Assembly: GCF_019175385.1 (NCBI RefSeq) | Contig: NC_083341.1 | Coordinates: 86,268,321 to 86,332,320 of the forward strand | Direction of reading: 5' to 3' | From: Lycium barbarum | Lineage: Eukaryota; Streptophyta; Magnoliopsida; Solanales; Solanaceae | DNA: 64,000 nt | Part shown: one piece after another, positions 11,036 to 23,915 of the stretch | Layout of the letters: every line of letters begins with the position of its first letter | Numbering within the stretch: position 1 is the stretch's first letter | Program-made: the position numbers and the translations under genes | Notes under the pieces: model-generated | Told to the model about the DNA's origin: nothing | Seen by the model: only the letters and a program-made list of their open reading frames with translations | Database searches by the model: none

Positions 11036-11315
11036 TCGTAAACCACAGTTTACGGACCGTATTGTGGTTTAAGGTCCGTCCTCCACGATCGTTTTTAAGC
11101 ATTTCAAAAACAGAAAGTTTGGCTAAGGGACATGGCAGTTTACGACCGAGGTTTACGGTCCGTAAACCAGTTTACGGGCCGTCCACCAAGTCGTATTTAG
11201 CCATTTCAACACTTGGCAGAAACTTTGAGATTTTGGAAGGCTGGAGGACGATTGCACTATACGGTCCGTAAATCACTTTACGGGCCGTATAGTGCCCTTT
11301 ACGACCACTGAGCTG
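11036..11315. promoter_or_regulatory. TTTACGGWCCGTAAA palindromes, B1 3' LTR
   Basis: Repeated boxes (TTTACGGACCGTA, TTTACGGTCCGTAAAC, TTTACGGGCCGT, TATACGGTCCGTAAAT and half sites TTTACGACC) occur over about 280 bp, upstream of the predicted start on the minus strand. Confidence 0.6.
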
Positions 11316-11535
11316 AAAATTCTCCGCCATTTCCATATTTCCAAAAATTCATAATTAGCCATTCCCGACTTAGTAAAACATCATACACTCAAGCCCTTCA
11401 TTGTTCTACACATCACACAAGTACGGACAAAATTCTGAGGTGTAATTTGACTCTACCAACCTGTTACAGCAACCCACAATATCATGGCCTTACAGGACTA
11501 TATCACACTATCAACACATCCATGGCCACACACGA

Positions 11536-14500
11536 CTAAAAGCATAATACTAAAGTGTACATACCATACATCTTCGACGTTTCATCTTGAATCCCTTCCG
11601 GGGGTTGGAATAAATGCGGGTATTTGGCTTTCATCGTTTCTTCCGCTTCCCAAGTCATTTCTTCCCGGTTGTTGTTTTGCCATCGAACCTTGACCGAAGC
11701 GACTTCTTTATTTCGGAGTCGTCGCACCTGTCTATCTAAAATGGCAATAGGTACTTCTTCATATGTCAGCTTCTCTATCACCTGCACATCGTCAACCGGG
11801 ACTATTCTTGTAGGATCCCTGATACACCTGCGGAGCATCGAAACCTGGAACACCGGATGGACTGATTCAAGCTCCGAAGGTAGGTCCAATTCATATGCTA
11901 CCTGTCCCACCTTACGGACAATTTTATAGGGTCCGACATATCTTGGACTTAGCTTCCCTTTCTTGCCAAATCTCATCACCCCTTTCATCGGTGATACTTT
12001 CAGGAATACCCAATCATTTACCCGAAATTCCAAATCTCGTCGGCGGTTGTCCGCATAAGACTTTTGGCGACTTTGGGCTGTTAACAGTCGGTCTCGAATC
12101 ACTTTAACTTTTTCAACTGCTTGTTGGATCAAGTCGGGGCCTATCAATTGTACTTCTCCGGTTTCAAACCATCCACTTGGGGATCTACCTTTTCTTCCGT
12201 ACAAAGCTTCATATGGGGCCATTTGAATACCGGAATGGTAGCTGTTGTTGTAGGCAAACTCAATTAATGGAAAATGGTCATCCCAACTATCGCCGAAGTC
12301 TAGTACACACGCTCGTAACATATCTTCTAAAGTTTGAATGGTACGTTCGGCTTGCCCGTCAGTTTGTGGGTGAAATGTCGTGCTGAATTTGACTTCAGTA
12401 CCTAACCCTTCTTGAAAAGATTTCCAAAACTTAGCTGTAAACTGGGCCTCTCTGTCTGTAATAATGGCTACAGGAATTCCAAGAAGTCGCACAATTTCTT
12501 TCAAGTACAACCTCGCATAATCTTCCGCCAAATACGTGGTTCTGCCTGGGAGGAAATGAGCTACTTTCGTGAGCCTGTCCAGGATCACCCATATAGAGTC
12601 ATATTTGCCTCGGGAACGGGGTAATCCCACAATAAAATCCATATTAATCTCTTCCCATTTCCAGGTAGGAATTTCCATTGCTTGCAATAAGCCCCCTGAC
12701 TTCTGATGTTCTGCTTTCACCTGTTGGCAGTTCGGACATTGCGCCACAAAATCTGCTATGTCTCGTTTCATGTCATCCCACCAATATAGCAATTTAAGGT
12801 CACGATACATTTTGGTCGTACCTGGATGGATGGAATACCGAGAATGGTGCGCTTCCTCTAAAATTCGCTGGCGTAATTTTGCCACATCCGGTACACACAG
12901 TCTGTCTCGGTATCTAAGAACCCCATCTATGGAAACTGCAAATGGAGACTTCTCTTTCCCACGGGATACATCCCTGTGATGACACATCTGTGGATCTTCG
13001 TACTGGCGTTCTTTTATCTCCGCATTCAAGGGCGAGACTGCAGGATCATTAACACTAATTCCTGCCTCACCCGAATCAATTACACGTACCCCAAGATTTG
13101 CTAGTTGATAGAGCTCACGAACCATTTCTTTCTTTTCTGAAGGGACTTCACTTAAACTGTCTCGACGCATATGCAATAACCTTGCCATGCTGCATCAGCA
13201 CACATCCTAGTCCCACATCGGAAGCGTCACAATACACGATATAACCATCCGACCCTTCTGGAAGTGTTAACACTGGAGCTGAGGTCAATCTATCTTTTAG
13301 CTCTTGGACACTACGCTCACAAGCATCATTCCACTGAAAGTTTGCTGACTTCTGGGTTAGCTTCGTTAATAGGGCTGAAATAGATGAAAATCCCTCTACG
13401 AACCTTCGGTAATAACCTTCCAAACCCAGAAAACTACGAACTTCTGTAGGCGTCGTAGGCCTTGGCCAAGTCTTCACAGCTTCTATTTTCTGAGTGTCGA
13501 CTCGGATGCCATCATCTGAAATAACATGGCCTAGAAATGCCACAGAATTTAGCCAAAACTCGCACTTTGAGAACTTAGCATATAATTCTCGGGCTCGGAG
13601 AACGCCAAGAACAATTCTTAGGTGGTCTGCATGTTCTGACTCTGTGCGAGAATATACCAGAACATCGTCGATAAATACTATCACGAAGAGATCCAAAAAT
13701 GGCCTGAACACATTATGCATTAAATTCATGAACACCGCCGGGGCATTTGTCAATCCAAACGACATCACTCAGAACTCGTAGTGACCATATCTTGTCCTGA
13801 AGGCAGTCTTAGGAATACCTGCTTCTCTAATTCTCACTTGATGATAACCCGATCTTAGATCTATCTTGGAAAACCACTTAGCGCCCTGTAACTGATCAAA
13901 CAAATCATCGATTCTGGGAAGAGGATATTTATTCTTTATTGTCACCTTATTCAGCTGCCTGTAGTCGATACATATTCGTAGAGATCCATCTTACTTCTTT
14001 ACGAACAAGACTGGTGCTGCCCACGGTGATGAACTGGGTCTTATAAACCCCTTCTCAAGTAAATCTTTTACCTATGCTTTTAGCTCTTTCAGTTCTGCCG
14101 GAGCCATTCGATAAGGGGGAATAGAAATAGGCTCGGTGTCTGGTAATACATCGATAGCAAAGTCAATTTACCTTTCTGGAGGAAGACCTGGAAGTTCATC
14201 CGGGAATACATCTTGAAATTCATTTACTACCGGGACAGATTGGAAAACTGGTGGCCTTGCCTCCGTATTATGAACCCGAACTAGATGATAAATATAGCCC
14301 TTGGCTATCATATTTCTCGCCTTGAGGTAGGAAATAAACCTACCCTTAGGGGATGCTGTATTACCCTTCCATTCAAGTACAGGCTCTCCCGGAAACTGGA
14401 ATCGAACCATTTTCGTTCGCCAATCAATATTTGCGTAACACGACGCTAACTAATCCATACCCATTATTACGTCGAAGTCTATCATTTCCAGTTCAATCAA

Positions 14501-16069
14501 ATCAGCCCTTGTTTGTCGGTCACATATAACGACTACACAATTCTTCTATACTTGCCTCGCTATTACGGGATCACTAACCGGGGTGAACACCTCGAAAGGT
14601 TTAATCGGCTCGGGTTCCACCCCGATAAAATTAGCAACATACGGGGTAATATAAGAGAAAGTAGAACCCGGATCAATCAAAGAAAATACCTCACGCGAAA
14701 ATATAGTCAAGGTACCTGTGACAACATCGGGGGAGGATTCAAGATCCTGTCGCCCTACCAAAGCATATACGCGGGGCTGAACCGCTCCTGAAGTAGATAC
14801 TCCCCCTCTGCCTCTGCCTCTACCTGTTGTAATCTGAGAAGTCTGTGTTGTCGGACGCACTGAAGAAGAACCCGCTGCTGAACCTGTGGGCTGAGTACCT
14901 GCTCTATCTCTCACCGAAGGGTAATCCCTCATTATGTGACCAACTTGCTCGCAGGCATAACAAGCATCGGTACCCTGACGACACTGTCCGGAATGTAATT
15001 TACCGCACTGGCTACACCGCGGTACTGGGGGTTTCCTCTGGCTAAAATCTCCCCTGAACTGAAAATCGGAGGCTCTCGAACTCTGGCCTTGTCCCGACTG
15101 AAAAGAACGATTGGACCTCCTGTCTGAGAACCTGGGAGGCGCACTGGTCGCTGACTGACCTGAGTGCCTAGAGTGCGTCTGCCTCGGTCCCCCTCTATAC
15201 TCGCTACTCGCTCCCATCGATCTAGCCCTCTTACCTTGTTTCCTATCACCGTCATGCTCACTCCTTTGCTGTTGTTGTCGTTCCTCAAGATTTTGAGCGT
15301 GAGCCTGTATCGAGGAAATATCCATCCCATCTTGCAAAGAGGCCATCAAACAATCTCTAAAAAAGTGGGGTCCTAAACCACTCACAAATCTGTAGACTCT
15401 ATCTCCCATGTCGGCTACCATAGTTGGAGCTTATCTGGCCAACGAATTAAACTGTATACTATACTTTTGAGCACTCATGCTTCCTTGCTTTAAATTCAAG
15501 AACCTGTCCGCTCTAGCTCGGCGGACCTCAGGCGGCAAGTAATGACGAATAAAGGCATCCACAAATTCTTGCCAAATGGGAGGTGGTGCATTCTCTCCTT
15601 TTGATATCATCCATTTTTTGTACCATAGCACCGCCACATCGCGGAGTCTATAAGAGGCCAACTCTACCGATTCGGTCTCAGAAGCATGCATAAGTTTCAG
15701 CGTCCTCAACATCTCATCAACAAAGCCTTGAGGGTCCTCATCCGGCTTCGACCCGAAATATTCTAGAGGATTTAAAGTCAAGAAATCACGGGCTCTCGTA
15801 CTGGCGGCACGGTCACTCGGGCCCGCATTCCGCCGCTGTGCCTGGGCGGCAACCAGTTGTGTCAGTAGGTGTATGGCCTCGGTCACTTGTTGACCCGAAG
15901 CAACTGGAGGAGGAATTGGGACTGAGGCTCCTCCCTGCTCTCCTACATTAGGCGGGGCCTCATTCTGTGATTCACTTTTCTCTACATTCGCCGGAGCCTC
16001 CCTTTCTGCCCGCTTCTTTGTCGTTGCTTTGTCTTTCTGGGCAGCTGTAGCTTTTCCTTTCGGCGGCAT
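11536..16069 (-). pseudogene. B1 gag-pol polyprotein with chromodomain
   Basis: The start ATG at 16069-16067 opens MPPKGKATAAQ, the family start. Order on the minus strand: gag capsid domain (about 15850-15430), knuckle CYACEQVGHIMRDY (about 14965-14921, last Cys changed to Tyr), protease [10 protein letters not shown] (about 14670), reverse transcriptase with an intact FIDD box (about 13680), truncated RNase H, integrase zinc finger ending CPNCQQVK (about 12720), DDE core (MDFIVGLP, ITDREAQF with Gly to Glu, GQAERTIQ) and chromodomain (about 11770-11590). Stops occur near 15430, 14170 and 13990. A 272-bp deletion removes most of RNase H and shifts the frame. The end runs past the usual stop to 11536. 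When intact it would supply capsid and replication enzymes for an RNA-mediated copy cycle. Confidence 0.92.
13160..13175 (-). other. Scar of 272-bp RNase H deletion in B1
   Basis: Sequence reads ...CACTTAAACTG|TCTCGACG here. In B2 the two sides are 272 bp apart (49774 to 50047), each ending in AACTG. The 5-bp repeat at both breakpoints indicates illegitimate recombination. The loss is not a multiple of three. Confidence 0.85.
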
Positions 16070-16257
16070 TCTGAAATCACAACGCACCTTTAGGGAAGGA
16101 TAAAATCCTATGCATGGCTCTATCGCACGATCTAGTAAAAAGAAAGATGGTCATTTTCCTAAATGCCCTGTAGCCGCTTGTTTATTGATGTGGCGCGCAA
16201 CACACCATAAACAAGACTCTACTAGACACGGCTTGTAGACACTTCCTAGGACGAACT

Positions 16258-16269
16258 GCTCTGATACCA
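16258..16269 (-). other. Primer-binding site, B1
   Basis: On the minus strand the sequence is TGGTATCAGAGC, complementary to the 3' end of initiator tRNA-Met. It lies 4 nt from the LTR edge, as in the other elements here. Confidence 0.92.
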
Positions 16270-16530
16270 CTTCTATCACGACCCAACTAGGCACCGCTCA
16301 CTCTACTACTCATTTTACTCATCTAATGACCTTTTGCCAGTTTTACGCATGAAAGTATAGGAAACATAATTTGTATCAAACATAAGTACTTTATATACAT
16401 ATGCCTCTCGGCCATCAAAATAATATATACATAATAATATCATCTTTTGAGACCACCTGACCCACACTACGTATCTACGAGCCTCTACTGTCATAATGAA
16501 TACATAGACGGAACAAGACTCCGTCGTGCC

Positions 16531-16533
<3 letters not shown>

Positions 16534-16592
<59 letters not shown>
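16534..16592. repeat. (AT)n microsatellite in B1 5' LTR
   Basis: About 59 bp of uninterrupted AT. The same position has short broken AT runs in the B1 left LTR (about 9362-9384) and in B2 (about 46718 and 53075), so it expanded in this copy. Confidence 0.95.
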
Positions 16593-16595
<3 letters not shown>

Positions 16596-17490
16596 AAACA
16601 GAAATCATAAGCACCTCCAAACAACGAAGTGCTCCCAAGAACTGACAGCTCCTAAGTATCTGGATCAAGCTCGCCTCCCTGTCTACCTGTGGGCATGAAC
16701 ACAGCGTCCAGAGAAGGGACGTCAGTACGAATATTGTACTGAGTATGAGAGGCATGAACAATGAAGAAAGGCATCAATAATATAATGAGAGCATAAATAT
16801 AAAGCATATGGATCTGTCCGATAATTATAAATAGAATAATGCATGCTGTCTTACTCATACTTATCATCGTAACATGTATGAATCATATGGAAGCTGCTCG
16901 CCCATGTCGGAACGATGTGATAATCAATAATGTAAGCCCGCGTCCAGGCCTCCCGCATCCGGGGTACCATCTCATGCCGCCCACTAGTGGTGTCTGCCCA
17001 CGCCCGAAGGTCGTGGTGTATCCGTATCCCCGCCCGCCGAAGCGGTGTCTGCCCGGCCAACTAGACCCGGTATGCAATGCTCATGCCATGCTTATCATAA
17101 AATAATCATAATAATGTACTCATTGTAAAATACTTATCTTATCATAGCACATGCGTAGGGTTTGAGAACAACTTTACTCTATCGGGGTGACGTAAGGTCG
17201 TGACCCCCCGATTACATTATGGAGCAATTACGGACATTCTGCCTCACCTTGAAAGGACTAGTACATAAGGTGAGTGTAGGCAAGGACTAACATCATCATC
17301 ATCCTAGCATCATCATATCATATAACTTATCTCATATAGGCATTTAACTTTTTGGAATGTAGGAGCTCATGGAAAGATGGTAATTCGGACTATAAGATTC
17401 ATGCCATTGGAAAGAAAGGAATAGCCTCACATACCTTTCCGTTTAGCTAAGTTGTTGTCCACTTATTCTCCTTCGATACCACGTCGTCAC

Positions 17491-17937
17491 CTTCATGAGA
17501 GAATTCGTACTTCATTAGTTAATTAACTACAAGAACAGATCGCTAGTTCTAGGAAAATTTGGGCAGTACTTCCTTCGTTTATACTACTTTACCAATGTTC
17601 TATATCTACCCCCAACATTCACAATGCTATTCGCAATATCGCAATCAAAATCATCATTTATGCACCATTAGCAAAATCCACCATTTTCCTCCAATTTTCA
17701 CATATTTTTCCCTATAGCTCACCTTAGTGCTTTCGTGCATTTACTACTTGTTTCACGTTATAAACATCATTTATATCGTATTTGTACTCTCAACACTTCA
17801 ACATTTATGATTCAATTCCACTATCATTCATTTATGTCACTATTCACTCAATAATGACCCATTCCTATGTTCTTCTACATTTTAAGTATCTAAGCCTTCC
17901 AATACCTTGAATCACATGGTATAGTCGTGAAACATAC
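17491..17937 (-). other. Predicted leader intron 1, B1 5' LTR
   Basis: Minus-strand borders are AAG|GTATGTTTCACG (17938/17937) and CATGAAG|GTGACGACG (17491/17490), 447 bp. Exon 2 then runs 17490-17435 (56 nt) to the donor AAG|GTATGTGAGG. Confidence 0.7.
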
Positions 17938-18237
17938 CTTAAATGATTATTGGACAGGACTTGAGTTAAAATACTTCACTTAGCCAAAACCCTAGTGCCA
18001 CCCTTTTAAGGATTTCTTGACTTAGATGATCCTTTGATGTGTTCTTACACTTGTTTTCATGAATTTTGTGGTGTTGATCTTGATGTTCCCTTTGATTCTC
18101 TTGAATTCTTATGGAGGAAATATTTGGAGAGTTCTAGAGCATTCTTGAGGTGTATGGATGAACAATGAAGTGAAATGAGGCTTAAGTCCCTTTTAATGAT
18201 CACAAAATCTGATTTTTAATGAACTTTCGTCGGGGTG

Positions 18238-18515
18238 AACAGTGGTCGTAAACCACAGTTTACGGACCGTATTGTGGTTTACGGTCCGTCCTCCGCGATC
18301 GTTTTTAAGCATTTCAAAAACAAAAGTTTGGCTAAGGGACATGGCAGTTTACGACCGAGGTTTACGGTCCGTAAACCAGTTTACGGGCCGTCCTCCAAGT
18401 CGTATTTAGCCATTTCAACACTTGGCAGAAACTTTGAGATTTTGGAAGGCTGGAGGACGATTGCACTATACGGTCCGTAAATCACTTTACGGGCCGTATA
18501 GTGCCCTTTACGACC
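18238..18515. promoter_or_regulatory. TTTACGGWCCGTAAA palindromes, B1 5' LTR
   Basis: Same array as in the B1 3' LTR: about six boxes or half boxes with the core ACGG(A/T/G)CCGT, just upstream of the minus-strand transcript start region. Confidence 0.6.
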
Positions 18516-18661
18516 ACTGAGCCGAAAATTCTCCGCCACTTCCTTATTTCCAAAAATTCATAATTAGCCATTCCCGACCTAGTAAAAAATCATACACTCA
18601 AGCCCTTCATTGTTCTACTCATCTCACAAGTACGGAAAAATTTCCGAGGTGTAACATTTGA

Positions 18662-18979
18662 GACATTATTTTTGTGTACATATTTGGGCACGACGAGGTC
18701 CTGTCCCGTCCTTTGTCTAGTACTCTAGTAGAGGCTCGTAGATACGTATGTGTGGGTAATATGGTCTCATGATTTTCCTTATTGTATATATATTATCTTG
18801 CTAGCCGAAGGGCTTATGTATATAAATGTAGATATGCTTGAAGTTGAAAATTGTTTTCCTTATGACTAGAAGTGTGGAGTAGTAGATAAATGCAGAATAA
18901 GTATGATGACTAAAAGTATGAGTGGTGCTCGATAGTCAGCTCCGGGTACCCGTCATGGCCCCCTAGTCGGGTCGTGGAA
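18662..18979 (+). mobile_element. Family C LTR 1, last part
   Basis: It resumes after the TTTGA duplication with GACATTATTTTTGTG, which continues 9061-9066 exactly as C LTR 2 does at 28949. The end reads GTCGTGGAA instead of GTCGTGACA, so the terminal CA has mutated. Confidence 0.9.
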
Positions 18980-18983
18980 AAAG

Positions 18984-18995
18984 TGGTATCAGAGC
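18984..18995 (+). other. Primer-binding site, C internal region 1
   Basis: TGGTATCAGAGC, a perfect match to the initiator tRNA-Met 3' end complement, 4 nt after the LTR. The segment 18996-19184 is an untranslated leader. Confidence 0.92.
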
Positions 18996-21900
18996 AGTTC
19001 AGTCCTGGGTTGTGTCTACGAGCCGTGTCCAGCAGTCTTATTTATGGTGTGTAGCACACCACGCTTATAAACAAAAAGTTGTGGGGCATTTAGGAAAAAC
19101 GACCATTCTTCTTCTTATGAGATCGTGCGATAGAGCCATGTCATAAGATTTTCTCCTACCTAATTGTGCATTATGATTTCAGTAATGCCGCCAAAGAGAC
19201 TACCGCTGCCCAGAAGGGCAAGGCTACTATAGCACAGCGAGTGGAAAGGGAGCCACCAACGAATATAGAAGAAGGTGAATCTTATAATGAGGCTCCATCT
19301 ATTACCTCCCCCATACCGCCTGTTCAAGAAGAACAAGAGGGGGCTTCAACTCCGGCTCTTATGCCTCTAGTTCCTCCACCGATTACTTCGGGTCAATAGA
19401 TGACCGAAGCTATTTAGCTACTGACACAGTTAGTTGCCACTCAGGCACAGCGGTAGAGTACAAGTTCAGGCGATAGGGCGACTAGCACTCGCGCTCGGGA
19501 TTTTATGAGCTTAAACCCTCCAGAATTTTTTAGGTCAAAGCCGGATGAGGACCCACAAAGTTTTATTGATGAGATGCTGAAAACATTGAAAATTATCCAT
19601 GCCTCCGAAACTGAATCTGTGGAGTTGACATCTTATAGACTCCGGGATGTAGCGGTCCTATGGTATAATAATTGGGTATCTTCAAGAAAAGAAAATGCAC
19701 CTCTCCCAGTTTGGCAAGAATTTATGGATGATTTTCTTTTTTACTATTTGCCACCCGAGGTTCGAAGGGCCAGAGCTTATACGTTTCTGAAATTAAAATA
19801 AGAAAACATAAGTGCCCAGGAGTATAGCCTTCACTTTAACTCATTGGCTAGATATGCTCTGACTATGGTGGCTGATATGGGAGATAGAGTGCATAGATTT
19901 GTGAGAGGCTTAGGGCCACATTAATTTAAAGATTGTTTGACAGCCTCATTGTAGGAGGGGATGGATATTTCCCGTATTCAGGCCCACGCCCAGAATTTAG
20001 AAGAGCAGTAACATCCGCAAAGAGGTGAACACGATATTGAAAGAGGGCAGAGTAAAAGGGCCAGATCTATGGGTGCCGGTAGAGACTATAGAGGGGGATC
20101 GGGGTAGTCATAATCTAGATATTCAGGCCAGTCAACGACTAGTGCACCTCCTCAATTTGCAGGCAGGATATTTGATCGCTCCATTCATTCAGGACAGGGT
20201 CAGAGTTCGAAGATCTCAGGTTCTCAATTTGGGGGTGATCCTAGCCAGCGGAGACCACCTGTACTGCGATGTAGCCAGTGCGGTAAATTACATTCTGGTC
20301 AGTGTCACTGAGGTTCAGATGCTTGCTATGCCTGTGGTCAGGTTGGACATATGATGCGAGATTGTCCATCAATTAGTGGTAGAGTTGGGGTTCAGCCCAT
20401 AGGATCAGCGGCTGGTTCTTCTTCTGTGCACCCAATAGGGCAGACTCTCCAGATTCCAGCAGGTCGAGGTAGGGAAAGAGGGGGAGCGTCCAGTTCAGGT
20501 GGCACTCAGCCCCGTATTTATGCCCTAGCCGGACGTCAGGATCTGGAGTCCTCCCTGGATATGGTTACAAGTATATTGACTATATTCTCTCATGATGTTT
20601 ATGCGTTGATAGATCTGGGTTCTATGTTATCTTACATTACTCCTTATATTTCTGGTCGTATTAGGGTGAAACCCGAGCTAATTAAATCTTTTAAGGTATC
20701 TACTCTGACTGGTGATCCCGTGATAGCTAGACAGGTATACAAGAACTGTGAAATTGTGTTGCGTGAACGCCAGACCAAAGTTGATTTGATTGAGCTAGAA
20801 ATGTTAGATTTTGATGTGATTATGGGTATGGATTGGTTGCCCTCATGTTATGCCAATGTTGATTGCCGAATCAATGTTGTTTGATTCCAATTTTCGGGAG
20901 AACCCGTGCTTGAATGGAAAGGTAATACAACATCTCCTAGAGGCAGTTTTATTTCCTACCTTAAGGCGAGGAAGATGATAGCTAAAGGCTATATTTATCA
21001 CTTATTCCAAGCCCATGACACTGAAGCAAAGCCATCGACTTTTCAATCCATCCCGATAGTGAATGAATTAGCGGATGTATTTCCAGATGAACTCCCAGGT
21101 TTTCCTCCGGAAAGAGAAATTGACTTTACTATTGATGTGTTGCCGGATAATAAACCAATCTCTATCCCTCCTTACCGAATGGCTCCTGCAGAATTGAAAG
21201 AGCTAAAGGCACAATTGAGAGATTTGCTTGAGAAGGGATTTATTAGGCCCAGTTCATCACCGTGGGGAGCACCTGTCCTATTTGTGAGAAATAAAGATGG
21301 TTCCTTACATATGTGTATTGACTATAGGCAGCTAAACAAGGTGACGATAAAGAACAAATATTCGCTCCCGAGAATCGATGATTTGTTTGGCCAATTACAG
21401 GGTGTCGAGTGGTTTTTCAAAATAGACCTGAGATCGGGTTATCATCAAGTGAGAGTCAGAGAAGAAGATATTCCTAAAACAGCTTTCAAAACAAGATATG
21501 GCCATGATGAATTTCGGGTGATGTCATTTGGGTTGACTAATGCTCCGGCGGTGTTTATGAATTTGATGAACAATGTATTCAGGCCTCTCTTAGATCTGTT
21601 CGTGATCGTGTTTATTGACGATATTCTGGTACACTCTCGGACAGAATTCGAGCATGCCGACCATTTGCGTATCGTCCTTGGGATTCTTTGGACTCGTGAA
21701 TTGTATGTTAAGTTTTCGAAATGTGAATTTTCGCTAAATTCTGTAACTTTTCTAGGCCATATTATTTCAGTTGATGGCATTCGAGTTGATACTCAGAAAA
21801 TAGAGGACGTGAAGACTTGGCCGAGGCTTACAACACCTACAAAAGTTCATAGTTTCCTTGGATTGGCAGGTTACTATAGAAGATTTGTGGAAGGGTTTTC

Positions 21901-23639
21901 CTGCATTTTAGCACCGCTGACAAAGCTAACTCAGAAATCAGCGAAATTTCAATGGACTGATACTTGTCAACACAGTTTCCAAGAATTGAAGGATAGATTA
22001 ACTTCAGCCCCAGTCTTGACACTTCCAGAAGGGCCGGATGGTTATGTTTTATATTGTGATGCCTCTGGTGTTGGGTTAGGTGGCATGTTGATATAGCACG
22101 GCAAAGTCCTTGCCTACGCTTCAAGGCAGTTGTGGAATCATAAGAAGAATTATCCAACCCATGACCTTGAGTTGGTTGTGGTTATTCATGTGTTAAAGAT
22201 GTGGAGGCACTACTTGTATGGTGTACATGTTAATAGTTATACGGATCACAAGAGTCTCCAGTACATTTTCAAAAAGAAGGAGTTGAATCTTCGACAGACA
22301 CGGTGGTTGGAATTATTGAAAGATTATGATGTGAGTATTTTATACCACCCCGGAAAAACGAATATAGTGGCTGATGCACTTAGCCGCAAATCAATGAGTA
22401 GTCTATGTGAGGTTCCTCCGGAGAAGAAAGAACTAATCCACGAGCTCCACCAACTAGCTAATCTTGGAGTTCGTCTAATTGACTCAGGCATTGCAGGAAT
22501 TGGTATTAATAATCCAACTATTTCATCCTTGGATGTGGAGGTGAAGGAACGCCAAAACGAAGATCCCCAGTTGAGTCACTATAGAGATATACTTCATGAA
22601 AAAGAGAAGTCGCCATTTGAAGTTTCTATAGATAGAGTTCTTAGATACCCAGACAGGCTATGTGTTCCGGATGTTGCGAAATTACGTCGTCGAATTCTAG
22701 AAGAGGCTCATTTCTGTTGGTATTCCATTCATCCAAGAGCGACAAAGATGTATCAGGATCTTAAACTAATATATTGGTGGGATGGAATGAAAAAGGACAT
22801 AGCAGAATTTGTAGCTCAATGTCCAAATTGCTAACAAGTGAAAATTGAACATAAAAAACCAGGAGGATTATTGCAAGCAATGGAAATTCTAACTAGGAAA
22901 TGAGGAGCGATAAACATGGATTTCATTGTAGTGTTACCTCATTCCCGAAGCAAGTATAATTCTATATGGTTGATTCTGGATAGATTGACAAAATCAGCCC
23001 ATATTCTTCCAGTCAAAACTACCAATTCAGCAGAGGATTATGCAAGGTTATATCTTAAGGAGATAGTGCGACTTCATGGTGTTCCGATGTCTATTATCAC
23101 AGACAGAGGAGCACAGTTTACTGCTAAATTTTGGAAGTCTTTCCAAGAAGGTTTGGGGACTCAGGTAAAGCTTACTACAACATTTCATCCACAAACTGAT
23201 GGGCAAGCTGAACGCACTATTCAGACTCTGGAAGATATGTTACGGGCATGTGTACTAGCTTTTGGTGGTAGCTGGGATGACCACTTACCTCTTATTGAGT
23301 TCTCTTACAACAATAGCTACCATTCCAGTATTCGAATAACCCCATATAAAGCTCTATATGGAAGAAAGTGCAGATCACCAATTGGGTAGTTTGAAGTCGG
23401 GGAGACACAATTAATAGGTCCAGAATTGTTACACCTCGGGAATTCCCCCGTGAACGTACAGGGAATAGACTAACGAAGAATACGAATATATGATGTTTTA
23501 ATAAGAAGGGAACGACGTTTGACAACCCTAAGTAAGATTTGAAAGGAAATTGCAATGAAAGGTAGGTTATGCTCCACAATGACTAATTATAGGTTTTGGA
23601 AATGTTAAAAGTTGCAGGTTTGCATTCTAGCCAGTTGGT

Positions 23640-23915
23640 CGTAAAATGAAATACGGACCGTAAAGTGGTATACGGTCCGTAAACTGCCATGTCGTATTTC
23701 AGCTTCCAAAAACTTTAACTTTCTGTCAAATGCTGGAATGGTTAAAAATGACTTGGAATACGGACCGTAAACTGAAATACGGCCCGTAAACCGAGTCGTA
23801 AACCACCATGTCCTCAGCCTGACTTTCTGTTTCTATTATCCTTAAATACGACCACGAAATACGATCCGTAAACTGGAATACGGACCGTAAACTGTGTTTA
23901 CGACCACTGTGTACT
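23640..23915. promoter_or_regulatory. ATACGGACCGTAAA palindromes, A solo LTR
   Basis: At least six boxes: ATACGGACCGTAAA, ATACGGTCCGTAAAC, ATACGGCCCGTAAAC, ATACGATCCGTAAAC and half sites GTTTACGACC. They end about 40 bp before the TATTAATAA box. Confidence 0.6.

Larger units (their letters stand above)
9067..11444 (-). repeat. B1 3' LTR (left)
   Basis: The LTR starts TGTCACGACCCAACTAG on the plus strand. It carries the palindromic boxes at 11036-11315, predicted intron 1 at 10281-10727, exon 2 at 10225-10280 and intron 2 at 9477-10224 (minus strand). Its inner edge is lost: at about 11444 the sequence jumps from GAGGTGTAA straight into pol-tail sequence. Overlapping reading frames at 9141-9895 occur on both strands and recur in every B LTR. 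They are non-coding. Confidence 0.9.
9067..18656 (-). mobile_element. Gypsy/chromovirus element B1, nearly complete
   Basis: A 9.6-kb minus-strand element with TG...CA ends and an exact TSD TTTGA at 9062-9066 and 18657-18661, inserted in C LTR 1. The order on the minus strand is 5' LTR (18656-16274), primer-binding site (16269-16258), gag-pol (16069-11536), then 3' LTR (about 11444-9067). The polypurine tract and last LTR bases have been deleted. It was probably mobilised when intact and is now dead through internal deletions and stops. Confidence 0.95.
16274..18656 (-). repeat. B1 5' LTR (right)
   Basis: This LTR of about 2383 bp matches the left LTR closely. Its PBS-side end reads TATCACGACCC rather than TGTCACGACCC. 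About 35 bp near 16288 (the CGCGACGGGTACC stretch) are missing. An AT dinucleotide tract at 16534-16592 is longer than in the other copies. It contains predicted intron 2 (16687-17434), exon 2 (17435-17490) and intron 1 (17491-17937) on the minus strand, and palindromes at 18238-18515. Confidence 0.92.

Noticed and set aside
11536..13188. 550-codon frame as a host chromodomain gene
   Set aside because: It is the integrase and chromodomain end of B1, inside LTRs with a TSD, and is fused to a frameshifted RNase H remnant.
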